Shown here: in pieces, positions 1-8,412 of the stretch
How positions within the stretch are numbered: the first letter of the stretch is position 1
Layout of the letters: every line of letters starts with the position of its first letter
Assembly: GCA_902464405.1 (NCBI GenBank)
Contig: CABQJD010000005.1
Coordinates: forward strand, 1-64,000
Direction of reading: 5' to 3'
Length of the DNA stretch: 64,000 nucleotides
Source of the DNA: an uncultured Actinomycetaceae bacterium
GTDB lineage: Bacteria > Actinomycetota > Actinomycetes > Actinomycetales > Actinomycetaceae
The notes under the pieces: generated by a model
The model's input: the letters and a program-made list of their open reading frames with translations, nothing else
What the model was told of the DNA's origin: nothing
The model's database searches: none
Position numbers and translations under genes: made by a program

Positions 1-24
1 GGGCAAAATCTATTCCGTGCAGGT

Positions 25-228
25 TTAGCGTTCGTTTGATTTTCGCGGGCGGCCAGGCTTGCGAATTTCTCCAGTTGATTTTGGAAGGCGATTGTGCCGT
101 TTCAGCTCTTCTCTTAAAAGTATCTCTATTTGAGCGTTCACAGAGCGTAGCTCATCTGAGGCCCAGCGGGAGAGAGCTTCATGCACCGCTGGGTCTAGCC
201 TCAGAAGAATGTTTTTACGGTCTGCCAT
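25..228 (-). CDS. Small ribbon-helix-helix (Arc/CopG-like) DNA-binding protein
   Basis: This 67-residue protein has the look of an Arc/MetJ-type ribbon-helix-helix repressor. A short N-terminal strand (KNILLRLDPAVHEAL, about residues 5-19) is followed by two helices ending near residue 43 (SVNAQIEILLREEL). The tail is basic and Pro/Gly/Arg-rich (KPGRPRKS), suggesting extra DNA contacts. It lies 46 bases downstream of the SPFH gene on the same strand, so the two probably form one operon. The natural inference is autoregulation through the inverted repeat at 1246-1274. It could also be an orphan antitoxin, but no toxin-like gene is adjacent inside the window; the region beyond base 1 is not visible. 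The fold call is fairly secure, the target is inferred. Confidence 0.82.
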   Translation of the reverse strand: MADRKNILLRLDPAVHEALSRWASDELRSVNAQIEILLREELKRHNRLPKSTGEIRKPGRPRKSNER

Positions 229-274
229 TGTGAGGGTTAATTTCTAGCTGTGATACGTGCTGCGGCAGGCAGAT

Positions 275-1231
275 CTAGTTGTAGAGCGTACCAGCATTAA
301 CCACGGGTGTTGCGCGTGAATCAGAGCAGAGCACCACGAGCAGGTTGGAGACCATTGCGGCTTTGCATTCATCGTCAAGCACCACGACTTCTTGCTGTTC
401 GAGGCGGTCGAGAGCGTTTTCTACCATGCTGACGGCTCCTTCCACGATCATTTCACGAGCGGCGATCACAGCGGACGCCTGCTGGCGCTGGAGCATAGCT
501 TGCGCAATTTCGGGAGCGTAGGCGAGAGTAGAAATACGTGTTTCTACGACTTCCAAGCCTGCCAATGCGATGCGTTCAGCTACTTCACTTGCCAGCTCGC
601 GTGCTACTTGCTCGGTGGAGCCACGCAAGGTTGCTTCGCCGTCTGCGGCATTATCATAGGGGTAAGAAGAAGCGATATGGCGTAGTGCTGCTTCCGATTG
701 TACCTGCACAAATTCTTGGTAATACTCAACAGCGAAGGCTGCTTTTGCTGTGTCTGCTACCTGCCATACGATAATTGCGGCGATGTTGATAGGGTTGCCG
801 TCGGCGTCATTTACTTTAAGGTCGTTAGTCTCAAAATTGTTGATGCGAACTGTCACTTTTTTGCGTGCGCTGAATGGAACTGTTGCAAAAAAGCCGGCTT
901 TGCGAATCGTTCCAATGTATTTTCCGAAAAAGGTGACGACTCGCGTTTCGCCTGGCTGGTTGGCGGTGATTGTAGTGATGAGGATTACTCCTGCGAGTGT
1001 GGCGATCACGCCCGAGCAGATTCCTGCTGCTTCTATGACTGTATTGGGGGTGAGAGAGAAGCTGATCTCATCAGTGGAAGCAGCAGTGAAAGTAATGAGA
1101 AGGGGGCCGATGATAAAGCAGATGATCGATCCGATGAGAGGTAAGAAACCGTTGATATGCTTGGCTTCTTTTTCGCTGATGTCTGCGCGGGCACCTTCAA
1201 GCCCTATTGGAGTAGATGATGTGACTGTCAT
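275..1231 (-). CDS. SPFH/Band 7 (prohibitin/stomatin-like) membrane protein
   Basis: The protein has 318 residues. Two hydrophobic segments near the N-terminus (about residues 29-49 and 66-86) precede an SPFH domain (about 90-290) recognisable by the sequence FFGKYIGTIRKAGF, a predicted beta-rich stretch, and the helical Ala/Glu-rich part containing LQRQQASAVIAAREMIVEGA. SPFH proteins oligomerise at the inner face of the membrane and organise microdomains or protease partners; the specific job here is unknown. The start ATG at 1231 is preceded by GAAAGGACT at good distance. It is the first gene of a two-gene unit with the ribbon-helix-helix protein. Just upstream lies a perfect inverted repeat that probably serves as operator. 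Confidence 0.88.
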   Translation of the reverse strand: MTVTSSTPIGLEGARADISEKEAKHINGFLPLIGSIICFIIGPLLITFTAASTDEISFSLTPNTVIEAAGICSGVIATLAGVILITTITANQPGETRVVTFFGKYIGTIRKAGFFATVPFSARKKVTVRINNFETNDLKVNDADGNPINIAAIIVWQVADTAKAAFAVEYYQEFVQVQSEAALRHIASSYPYDNAADGEATLRGSTEQVARELASEVAERIALAGLEVVETRISTLAYAPEIAQAMLQRQQASAVIAAREMIVEGAVSMVENALDRLEQQEVVVLDDECKAAMVSNLLVVLCSDSRATPVVNAGTLYN

Positions 1232-1245
1232 AATAGTCCTTTCCT

Positions 1246-1274
1246 AAAAGTGATAGTAAATTGATATCACTTTT
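1246..1274. promoter_or_regulatory. Perfect 10-bp inverted repeat upstream of the SPFH/RHH operon
   Basis: AAAAGTGATA (1246-1255) and TATCACTTTT (1265-1274) are exact reverse complements separated by 9 bases. The repeat sits about 15 bases upstream of the SPFH start codon, between promoter and Shine-Dalgarno. Ribbon-helix-helix dimers typically recognise such inverted repeats, and the operon encodes one, so an autoregulatory operator is the simplest reading. It could also be a weak stem in the mRNA leader. Confidence 0.55.
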
Positions 1275-1482
1275 TGCGGTGGGTGTCAAGCGTTGTGTGA
1301 AGTTTTTATTCTTTGTTTACGTTGCTTTTAGTGCGAAATTTGTGCGAGATCTTGCGCAAGATTTCAGGATAAAAATTTAGCGGCTACGCCAAGATATACT
1401 GCGCGCATTTCAAACGTGAGAAAACTTTCGTCGAGCTGATTGGCATTTAAGGGGTTTTAACTGGCACAATGGAACACGGTGA

Positions 1483-1553
1483 TCCGCCGTGGTGTAATGG
1501 CAGCACAGAGGCCTTTGAAGCCTTTAGTCTAGGTTCGAGTCCTGGCGGCGGAA
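1483..1553 (+). tRNA. tRNA-Gln (anticodon TTG)
   Basis: The sequence folds into a full cloverleaf. The acceptor arms TCCGCCG (1483-1489) and CGGCGGA (1546-1552) pair completely, the T arm is CTAGG-TTCGAGT-CCTGG, and the anticodon loop contains CTTTGAA with TTG. The discriminator base is A1553 and no CCA is encoded. A tRNA-Gln in front of the glmU/prs region is a common actinobacterial arrangement; here prs follows directly after 40 bases and glmU is not present between them. Confidence 0.95.
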
Positions 1554-1593
1554 CGGAATCCGATACACCACACTATAGAGGAACGGGACGCAC

Positions 1594-2574
1594 ATGACCG
1601 GGATTCACACAAGCGGCGCGAAACATTTAGTTCTTGCTTCGGGGCGCGCACACCCAGACTTAGCTAAAGCGGTTGCTGCTGAGCTCAATACGGAATTACT
1701 CCCGGTGACGGCGTATGATTTTGCAAATACTGAAATCTATGTGCGTTTTGAGGAATCTTTGCGCGGTTCAGACGTGTTTGTGATTCAATCAATCACGGAA
1801 CCAGTAAACAAGTGGATTATGGAAGCTCTCATTATGGTAGATGCTGCAAAGCGCGCTTCTGCTAAGCGTATTACAGCAGTTCTTCCTTCCTATCCATATG
1901 CTCGCCAAGATAAGAAGCACAAGGGGCGTGAGCCTATTTCCGCTAGGCTTATGGCGGATTTGTTTTACACAGCTGGTGCTGATCGTATTATGAGCGTGGA
2001 TTTGCATGCATCGCAGACTCAAGGATTCTTTAATGGTCCTGTGGATCATCTTTGGGCAATGCCAACTCTTGTAGAGTATGTGCGCACGCGTATCGATGCA
2101 CATAATGCTGTACTCGTTTCACCTGATGCTGGTCGTATCAAAGTGGCAGAGCAGTGGGCGCAGCGCTTGGGCGGTATTCCGCTGGCTTTTGTGCATAAAA
2201 CTCGTGATATCACGCGTCCGAACCAAGCAACAGCAAACCGCGTAGTTGGTGACGTTTCTGGTCGCACCGCCGTTATCGTTGACGACCTTATTGATACTGG
2301 TGGAACGATTGCTGGAGCAGTGCGAGTTGTGCTTGAAGCTGGCGCACAAGACGTCATCATTGCTGCAACGCACGGCGTCTTTACAGGGCCTGCTCCGCGA
2401 TTGCTTGCAGAATCAGGTGTGCGCGAAGTGATCGTAACCGACACCCTTCCAATTACTGCTGATAAGCAATTCCCGCAGCTTACAATTCTTCCGATTGCTC
2501 CAGTATTGGCACATGCCATCGAAGAGGTGTTCAACGACGGTTCAGTGACCTCCCTCTTTGACGGTGCGTTCTAG
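1594..2574 (+). CDS. prs: Ribose-phosphate pyrophosphokinase (PRPP synthetase)
   Basis: This enzyme makes phosphoribosyl pyrophosphate from ribose 5-phosphate and ATP, supplying nucleotide, histidine and tryptophan synthesis. The 326-residue length is normal. The PRPP-binding loop is clear in VIVDDLIDTGGTI (about residues 229-241). The pyrophosphate-binding segment is SVDLHASQTQGFF, and the flexible loop basic residues lie in HKTRDITRPNQ. The ATG at 1594 follows AGAGGAACGGG. It begins the conserved prs-rplY-pth-mfd-eno run. A gap of about 320 bases to rplY suggests either a separate promoter or a long leader. Confidence 0.97.
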   Translation: MTGIHTSGAKHLVLASGRAHPDLAKAVAAELNTELLPVTAYDFANTEIYVRFEESLRGSDVFVIQSITEPVNKWIMEALIMVDAAKRASAKRITAVLPSYPYARQDKKHKGREPISARLMADLFYTAGADRIMSVDLHASQTQGFFNGPVDHLWAMPTLVEYVRTRIDAHNAVLVSPDAGRIKVAEQWAQRLGGIPLAFVHKTRDITRPNQATANRVVGDVSGRTAVIVDDLIDTGGTIAGAVRVVLEAGAQDVIIAATHGVFTGPAPRLLAESGVREVIVTDTLPITADKQFPQLTILPIAPVLAHAIEEVFNDGSVTSLFDGAF

Positions 2575-2894
2575 AAAGCTAGACATACGTACAATACTTC
2601 ACTTTTTTGCTTGCAGCTTTGTTTCTGTGCCTTTTTCGGGTTAGAGTTGTGCCGTTGCCTCGGCGAGGGAATGGCGGCGAGATAGTGATGAGCTAAGCAG
2701 CTGCAAGCGAGGTGCAAAGCAGAGAATATCTGCAGAGCACACGTGTTCCGTTATCGACGCGGGCGGCAAGTGAATGAGCAGCTCTTTGAATATGTACATC
2801 TCGCAAAATTATTCGAGGCAGTATCTAAGTGCGCAGTCTCCTTCTCTCGCCTCCGCATATGGGGCTGGAATTATAGAAATATAAGGAGACTATT
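2575..2894 (+). other. prs-rplY intergenic stretch
   Basis: This gap of 320 bases carries no convincing gene. Short frames crossing it lack a credible ribosome binding site and overlap rplY out of frame. No strong terminator hairpin follows prs. The last 15 bases hold the rplY Shine-Dalgarno (AAGGAG near 2881). A promoter for rplY probably lies here but I cannot point to convincing -35/-10 boxes. Confidence 0.4.
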
Positions 2895-3503
2895 ATGGCA
2901 GATATTATTAACGCAGAAGATCGCGAAAGTTTCGGTAAAGGTGCAGCTCGTAAGCTCCGCGCTGCAGGGCGTACCCCAGCAGTTATTTACGGTTTGGATA
3001 AAGCACCGCATCACGTGACGTTCGATGCACACCAGATCTACATGGAAGTTCGCTCTAATGCGAACGCCGTTTTTACTATTGCGGTGAATGGTAAAAAGCA
3101 GCTTGCGCTCGTGAAAGATATTCAGGTGAACCCACTTTCGCGCACGATTGAGCATATCGATCTTCTCCGCGTCAAGGCAGATCAGAAAGTTGAAGTCGAG
3201 GTTCCGCTCGAGGTAAAGAATGAGCCAAAAGACGGCGCGATCGCAACGCTTGAAATCATGCACCTGCTCGTTGAGGCTCCAGCAACAGATATTCCTGAAA
3301 TGATCGAGATCGATGTAGATGGCTTGGAAGACGGCACCGCGATTCGCGTGGCTGATCTCAAACTCCCTGAAGGCGTCACCACTGCTATTGATCCAGAAGA
3401 AAACGTTGTGATTGTGGCTATTCCAAAGGCTGAGGAACTTCCAGAAGCTGAAGCTGGCGCTGATGGTGCTGCTGGCGAAGCTCCTGCCGAAGCTGCCGAG
3501 TGA
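2895..3503 (+). CDS. rplY: 50S ribosomal protein L25 / general stress protein Ctc
   Basis: The 202-residue protein has the two-domain CTC layout. The N-terminal L25 domain binds 5S rRNA and includes the signatures RKLRAAGRTPAVIYG and HIDLLRV (about residues 20-95). The C-terminal beta domain ends in an acidic Ala/Glu-rich tail from about residue 180 (AEAGADGAAGEAPAEAAE). The ATG at 2895 follows AAGGAGACTATT. It sits between prs and pth as in many actinobacteria and ends at a strong terminator, so pth is probably transcribed from its own promoter. Confidence 0.96.
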   Translation: MADIINAEDRESFGKGAARKLRAAGRTPAVIYGLDKAPHHVTFDAHQIYMEVRSNANAVFTIAVNGKKQLALVKDIQVNPLSRTIEHIDLLRVKADQKVEVEVPLEVKNEPKDGAIATLEIMHLLVEAPATDIPEMIEIDVDGLEDGTAIRVADLKLPEGVTTAIDPEENVVIVAIPKAEELPEAEAGADGAAGEAPAEAAE

Positions 3504-3525
3504 GCTAACGCTTCATAAATACGCT

Positions 3526-3566
3526 GTGCGGGAGTGGGCTGCGAGTGCTCACTCCCGCACTGTTTA
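3526..3566 (+). terminator. Rho-independent terminator after rplY
   Basis: GTGCGGGAGTG (3526-3536) pairs perfectly with CACTCCCGCAC (3550-3560), and three further pairs can form inside. The stem is followed by TGTTTATT. Confidence 0.85.
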
Positions 3567-3929
3567 TTAGCGTGATGAGACGTTTTCTCAATGAGCATCA
3601 GTTATGGGAGTATATGGCAGTGCGTCTGCGGCTAGTATAGGCGAGGGGCAGCATGGGCTTGGTGCTGTGTAGCGATATTTAGGTGCATGCAGCGATATTT
3701 AGTTCGGGTATCTACGAGCGTTTATTTATTTGCTCATCTTCCCTCTTCCTTGAGCCTTTCAGTAGCAGCCGTGTGAGATGAATTGAGAAGAAAGTGGCGG
3801 CTACCCATTGGAAGCCTTCTTTCCTTTAGTACTCCTTTGTATGCTCCTATGCATACAGTGATGTAAAGATACAGAAACTTAGATATACAGTAGATAATAC
3901 GTGTGGTGAGAGAAAAGAGTGGATCGGCA
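3567..3929 (+). repeat. rplY-pth gap with a 12-bp direct repeat
   Basis: This stretch of about 360 bases holds no gene I can support. AGCGATATTTAG occurs at 3671-3682 and again at 3691-3702, an offset of 20 bases (two helical turns), which could be a regulator site. A -10-like GATAAT lies at 3893-3898; transcription from it would start near 3905 and favour the pth start at 3930. Confidence 0.4.
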
Positions 3930-4532
3930 ATGTTTGTGGTTGTAGGGCTTGGCAATCCTGGAAATAAATATGCCCAGACGCGCCACAATATCGGGCATAT
4001 GGTGATAGAGGAGCTTTCTGGAAGAATTGGCGCGAAACTCTCACTGCATAAGCAGTCGCAGATGATGGCAGCTTCTGCGCGCATTGGCGTAGCTCCGGGC
4101 ATGAGCGGTGAGCAGGTCATTATGGGCGTATCTACGGCATATATGAATACAAGCGGAGGTCCTGTAAGCTCTCTACTCAAGTATTTTCACGCAGATGCAG
4201 AGCGTCTTATTGTGATTCACGACGATCTCGATCTTCCTTTCGGCTCTCTTCGGCTCAAACGAGGCGGCGGTGAGGGCGGGCACAACGGTTTGAAATCTAT
4301 CTCAGCTTCGCTGGGGAATAAAAACTATATTCGTGTGCGCGTGGGAATCGGTCGTCCGCTAGGAAAGCAAGACCCTGCGGATTTCGTACTCAGCCAATTC
4401 TCGGCACCGGAAAAGAAAGAGCTGCCATTCGTGATTGCCGACGCTGCCGACGCGGTTGTTGCTATCCTTGAAAAAGGGCTTGAAGCTGCCACAATGGCTG
4501 TGCATACAGCACAAAAAGCTGCGGGAAAGTAG
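3930..4532 (+). CDS. pth: Peptidyl-tRNA hydrolase
   Basis: Pth releases peptides from peptidyl-tRNAs that drop off ribosomes. The N-terminal motif VVGLGNPGNKYAQTRHNIG holds the catalytic His of the family. VSTAYMNTSGGPV, HDDLDLPFGSLRLKRGGG and GHNGLKSI are also conserved. From ATG 3930 the protein has 200 residues, the usual size. An upstream in-frame GTG at 3903 would add nine residues not typical of the family and would leave almost no leader if the -10-like box at 3893 is real. No clear Shine-Dalgarno precedes either start. mfd begins 27 bases downstream. Confidence 0.96.
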   Translation: MFVVVGLGNPGNKYAQTRHNIGHMVIEELSGRIGAKLSLHKQSQMMAASARIGVAPGMSGEQVIMGVSTAYMNTSGGPVSSLLKYFHADAERLIVIHDDLDLPFGSLRLKRGGGEGGHNGLKSISASLGNKNYIRVRVGIGRPLGKQDPADFVLSQFSAPEKKELPFVIADAADAVVAILEKGLEAATMAVHTAQKAAGK

Positions 4533-4559
4533 GAATGGGAAAGTAGGAAGTGAGCTTAC

Positions 4560-7500
4560 GTGGATCTGCGATCTTTGATCCCTATTATCGAAACGTCACT
4601 TGATATCGAGGCGTTGCGTACTTGCGCACTGAAGGGTGACGCTGAGGTGACGATTCCTGCTCCTCTCGGCGCAGTACCCGCTCTTTTGGCGGCAGTCGAA
4701 AATAATTCCTCGCTCAAAGCTAAGCTAACTGTAGTAGTTGTGCCCAGCGGGCGTGACGCAGACGATCTTGCTTCAAGTCTAGGCGCCTATTTACCTTCGA
4801 ACGCAGTGGAAGTATTTCCTGCTTGGGAGACGCTTCCGCATGAGCGCCTTTCTCCGCGCTCAGATACGGTGGCTCGCAGATTATATACTCTTCGCAGACT
4901 CGCGCACCCTGAAGAATTTTTTGACGAGCTTCGCGTGCTCATTGTGCCTGTGCGTGCTCTCCTGCAGCCTATCGTTGCAGGCTTGGGAGAGATGGAGCCA
5001 GTGCGCTTACTAGTTGGAGATTTTGCTGATTTCGCCAAGGTTCAAGAAAAGCTCACTGCTTGTGCGTATTCACGAGTCGATATGGTGGAATCTCGCGGCG
5101 AGTTCGCTGTGCGTGGCGGAATTATCGACGTCTTTCCTCCCATCGAGCAGCATCCGTTGCGTATAGAGTTTTTTGGTGATGAAGTAGAGACTATTCGCAC
5201 TTTTGCCGTGGCTGATCAACGCTCAATGGAGCCGCGAAATCAGGTGTATGCGCCGCCGTGCAGAGAAATTTTGTTGAGTGATGCTGTGCGTGCGCGTGCC
5301 GCTGCCGCGCTTACTCAATTCCCTGGAGCTGCTGATATGCTTGCGCGCCTAGCAGAGGGTATTGCCGTTGAAGGCATGGAATCGTTAGCTCCTGTGCTCG
5401 TCGAAAATATGCATTCACTTGTGCAAGAATTTCCCGAAGATACTCGTATTGTGTTGGTGGAGCCAGAGCGTGTGGAGGCGCGCGCAGAATCCTTGCTAGC
5501 TACCTCAGATGAATTTTTAGCTGCTGCATGGAGCGCGGCAGCTGCCGGAGGGAGCGTTCCTCTCAACGTGAACGACGCGTCGTTTTCAACTGTTGAAAAG
5601 ACGATGTGCGAGGCGGAAGATCGAGGGATTTCTTGTTGGAGATTGGGAGGTTTTTCCAGAGCCGATCAGAGCGCTGCCAACGATATTCATGAGCCGAAGA
5701 ATTATGCTGGCAATGTTGATCTAGCATTTAGCGATATAGCTCAATACGCTGCCAAGCAGTGGCATATCGTGGTTGCAGCTGAGGGAGTGGGGCTTGCTCG
5801 CAGGTTTGCAGACCAACTCGGTGAAGCAGACGTGCCAGCACGATATGAGGGAGATCTTCCATATCCACTGCCGCGCGGAATTGTGGTGGTGACGCCAGCC
5901 CCTATGAATGCAGGATTTATCTGCGAATCTGCACAGCTCGCCGTTTTTAGTGCTGAAGATATTGTTTCTCGCACGCGGCGTGGAAGTCGCGCTGGAATGA
6001 AGCAGGCAATGCCGAAGCGGCGTAAAAAAGCTGTCGATCCGCTGCAACTGAAGCCTGGAGATTTCGTTGTGCACGAACGTCACGGCGTGGGGCAGTTTGT
6101 GAAGCTGGCCAAGCGTGCTCTCGGCGGCCCTGGAGGTGCGCAGCGTGAATATATGGTGATCGATTACGCCAGCTCGAAGCGAGGGCAGCCGCGCGATCAA
6201 TTGTGGGTGCCCACAGACCAGCTCGATCAAGTGAGCAAATATGCAGGCGGAGATTCTCCGAGCCTCAATAAAATGGGCGGAGCCGATTGGGCGAAAACGA
6301 AAGCTAAAGCGCGAGCGGCAATTCGTCAGATCGCCAAAGAGCTTATTCGGCTCTACGCCCAGCGCAGAGCGACGCGTGGCTTTGCATTCTCACCTGATAC
6401 TCCTTGGCAGCGCGAGCTTGAAGACGCTTTTGAATATATTGAAACTCCCGATCAGCTCTCCACTATCGATGAGGTTAAGCGCGATATGGAATCGCCAGAG
6501 CCGATGGATCGCCTGATTAGCGGCGATGTGGGCTACGGTAAAACTGAGGTGGCTGTGCGCGCTGCGTTTAAGGCAGTGCAAGATGCAAAGCAGGTTGCTG
6601 TGCTTGCGCCAACCACCTTACTCGTGCAGCAGCATGTAGAGACGTTCCGAGATCGCTATGCGGGCTTTCCTGTGCGCGTGGAGATGCTCTCGCGTTTCCA
6701 GACGTCGAAAGAAACTGCTCAAGTGATTGCAGGGCTGAAAGACGGCACAGTTGATGTGGTTATTGGCACTCATAAGCTGCTCACAGGAGACGTGCGTTTC
6801 AAAGATCTCGGCTTAGTCGTCATTGATGAAGAACAGCGCTTCGGAGTTGAGCATAAAGAGACGTTGAAGCAGCTCTATCCTGCAGTTGATGTGCTGGCAA
6901 TGAGCGCTACTCCAATTCCCCGCACGCTTGAGATGGCGGTGACGGGGATACGCCAGATGAGCACATTGGCGACGCCTCCGGAGGAGCGTCACCCTATTCT
7001 TACGTATGTAGGTGCTTCTGAAGAGAAGCAGATTAGCGCTGCAATTAAGCGTGAGCTGCTGCGAGACGGGCAAGTGTTTTTTGTGCATAACCGCACTCAG
7101 AGCATCTATAAGCGCGCCGCCCAGCTTGCTGAGCTAGTGCCCGAAGCACGCATAGGCGTGGCGCACGGGCAGATGAACGAGGTACAGCTCGAAAATATTA
7201 TTCATGATTTTTGGAATAAAGATATCGACGTATTGGTATGCACCACAATCGTTGAAACGGGTTTAGATATTGCCAATGCTAATACGCTGATTGTAGAAGA
7301 CGCCCATAAATTCGGGCTTTCCCAGCTGCATCAGCTACGTGGGCGAGTTGGGCGTGGACGTGAGCGTGCGTACGCCTATTTTCTCTATCCACCAGGGCAT
7401 TCTATGACGGAGACGGCGATTGCCCGCCTGCGCACAATCGCTTCACATACGGAGCTTGGCGCTGGTATTCAGGTAGCACTCAAAGATTTGGAAATTCGCG

Positions 7501-8225
7501 GTGCAGGAAATCTACTTGGCGGTGAGCAAAGCGGGCATATTGCTGGGGTTGGTTTCGATCTTTATATTCGCATGGTTGGTGAAGCTGTGGCTCAGCTGAC
7601 TGGGCAGGATAAGCGTCAGCGTGCGCAGCAGGTGGAGAAGCGTCATGTGCCAGCGGGCTTAGGAGTTGATGGCGAGCCTGTTGGCACGCTGAACCTCGCA
7701 GCATCTCAGGCGGAGCCGATCGATCCGAGCGAGGTGCGCCTTGAGCTTCCCATTGAAGCATTTGTGCCGCAAAGCTGGGTGGAAAGTGAGCGTTTGCGCC
7801 TAGAAATTTATGGCAAAATTGCAGCTACTCGCAGCGAGCAAGAGCGCCGAGAAGTGCGCGCGGAAATGGAAGATCGCTACGGAGATATTCCTGAGCAGGT
7901 ACAGCGTTTATTTAGGATTGCTGCTCTGCGTGAGCTAGCGGCATTCGCTGGGGTAGAGGAGATGACGATTCAGGGGCGGTTTGTGCGTTTTGCTCCGGTA
8001 GAGCTGCCTGATTCTCGTCAGGTTCGTGTGCGCCGTCTCTATCCGCGTGCCGTCACAAAAGCGGCAGTTCGTTCGATTTTAGTGCCAATTCCTTCTGAAA
8101 ATTCGAGCGGTGGTTTTACCTTGGGTGATAGTGGTGCAAAATTGGGCGGTGGATCAGAAAAGCCAGCTACTAATGATGCAATGTTTGAATTCGTAGAAGA
8201 TTTTATTAAAACAATTTTGCTCTAG
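4560..8225 (+). CDS. mfd: Transcription-repair coupling factor Mfd
   Basis: Mfd removes RNA polymerase stalled at DNA lesions and recruits UvrA. The 1221-residue protein shows the UvrB-like N-terminal module (about residues 1-350), the RNA polymerase interaction domain (LKPGDFVVHERHGVGQFV, about 495), and the RecG-like motor. The motor has Walker A GDVGYGKTEVA (about 655), the DEEQ box VIDEEQRFG (about 758) and the arginine-finger motif QLRGRVGRGR (about 925). A TRCF C-terminal domain follows, with a Gly/Ser-rich insertion near the end (about residues 1183-1202). The start is GTG at 4560 behind AGGAAG, 27 bases after pth, so the two are probably cotranscribed. Confidence 0.97.
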   Translation: MDLRSLIPIIETSLDIEALRTCALKGDAEVTIPAPLGAVPALLAAVENNSSLKAKLTVVVVPSGRDADDLASSLGAYLPSNAVEVFPAWETLPHERLSPRSDTVARRLYTLRRLAHPEEFFDELRVLIVPVRALLQPIVAGLGEMEPVRLLVGDFADFAKVQEKLTACAYSRVDMVESRGEFAVRGGIIDVFPPIEQHPLRIEFFGDEVETIRTFAVADQRSMEPRNQVYAPPCREILLSDAVRARAAAALTQFPGAADMLARLAEGIAVEGMESLAPVLVENMHSLVQEFPEDTRIVLVEPERVEARAESLLATSDEFLAAAWSAAAAGGSVPLNVNDASFSTVEKTMCEAEDRGISCWRLGGFSRADQSAANDIHEPKNYAGNVDLAFSDIAQYAAKQWHIVVAAEGVGLARRFADQLGEADVPARYEGDLPYPLPRGIVVVTPAPMNAGFICESAQLAVFSAEDIVSRTRRGSRAGMKQAMPKRRKKAVDPLQLKPGDFVVHERHGVGQFVKLAKRALGGPGGAQREYMVIDYASSKRGQPRDQLWVPTDQLDQVSKYAGGDSPSLNKMGGADWAKTKAKARAAIRQIAKELIRLYAQRRATRGFAFSPDTPWQRELEDAFEYIETPDQLSTIDEVKRDMESPEPMDRLISGDVGYGKTEVAVRAAFKAVQDAKQVAVLAPTTLLVQQHVETFRDRYAGFPVRVEMLSRFQTSKETAQVIAGLKDGTVDVVIGTHKLLTGDVRFKDLGLVVIDEEQRFGVEHKETLKQLYPAVDVLAMSATPIPRTLEMAVTGIRQMSTLATPPEERHPILTYVGASEEKQISAAIKRELLRDGQVFFVHNRTQSIYKRAAQLAELVPEARIGVAHGQMNEVQLENIIHDFWNKDIDVLVCTTIVETGLDIANANTLIVEDAHKFGLSQLHQLRGRVGRGRERAYAYFLYPPGHSMTETAIARLRTIASHTELGAGIQVALKDLEIRGAGNLLGGEQSGHIAGVGFDLYIRMVGEAVAQLTGQDKRQRAQQVEKRHVPAGLGVDGEPVGTLNLAASQAEPIDPSEVRLELPIEAFVPQSWVESERLRLEIYGKIAATRSEQERREVRAEMEDRYGDIPEQVQRLFRIAALRELAAFAGVEEMTIQGRFVRFAPVELPDSRQVRVRRLYPRAVTKAAVRSILVPIPSENSSGGFTLGDSGAKLGGGSEKPATNDAMFEFVEDFIKTILL

Positions 8226-8242
8226 GGCTGAAGTGAGCGGTT

Positions 8243-8288
8243 GAGTGCGAGAAGATTAAGAGCGAGAAGATAAAAGCAAGAAGACGCA
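8243..8288. repeat. Degenerate purine-rich tandem repeat, three units
   Basis: Three imperfect copies of a unit of about 16 bases (GAGTGCGAGAAGATTA, AGAGCGAGAAGATAAA, AGCAAGAAGACGCATC) follow mfd directly. Function is unknown; this may simply be low-complexity drift between mfd and eno. Confidence 0.35.
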
Positions 8289-8412
8289 TCATTTGCAGCC
8301 GTCACCCACGTCACATCTCTTTTTTAGAACTCGTGCCAAAAGACCGAGGTGCGCTCGCTCCGATTCGCGCTAGAATAGAGGAGTAAGAAACCGCCTAAAA
8401 CAAGGAGTTCTT

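Noticed and set aside
2046..2534. 162-codon minus-strand frame inside prs
   Set aside because: Antisense shadow of a well-conserved housekeeping gene; Thr/Ser/Arg-rich with no motif.
8243..8288. CRISPR-like repeats after mfd
   Set aside because: Units are short, adjacent and degenerate with no spacers; no Cas gene is in the window.
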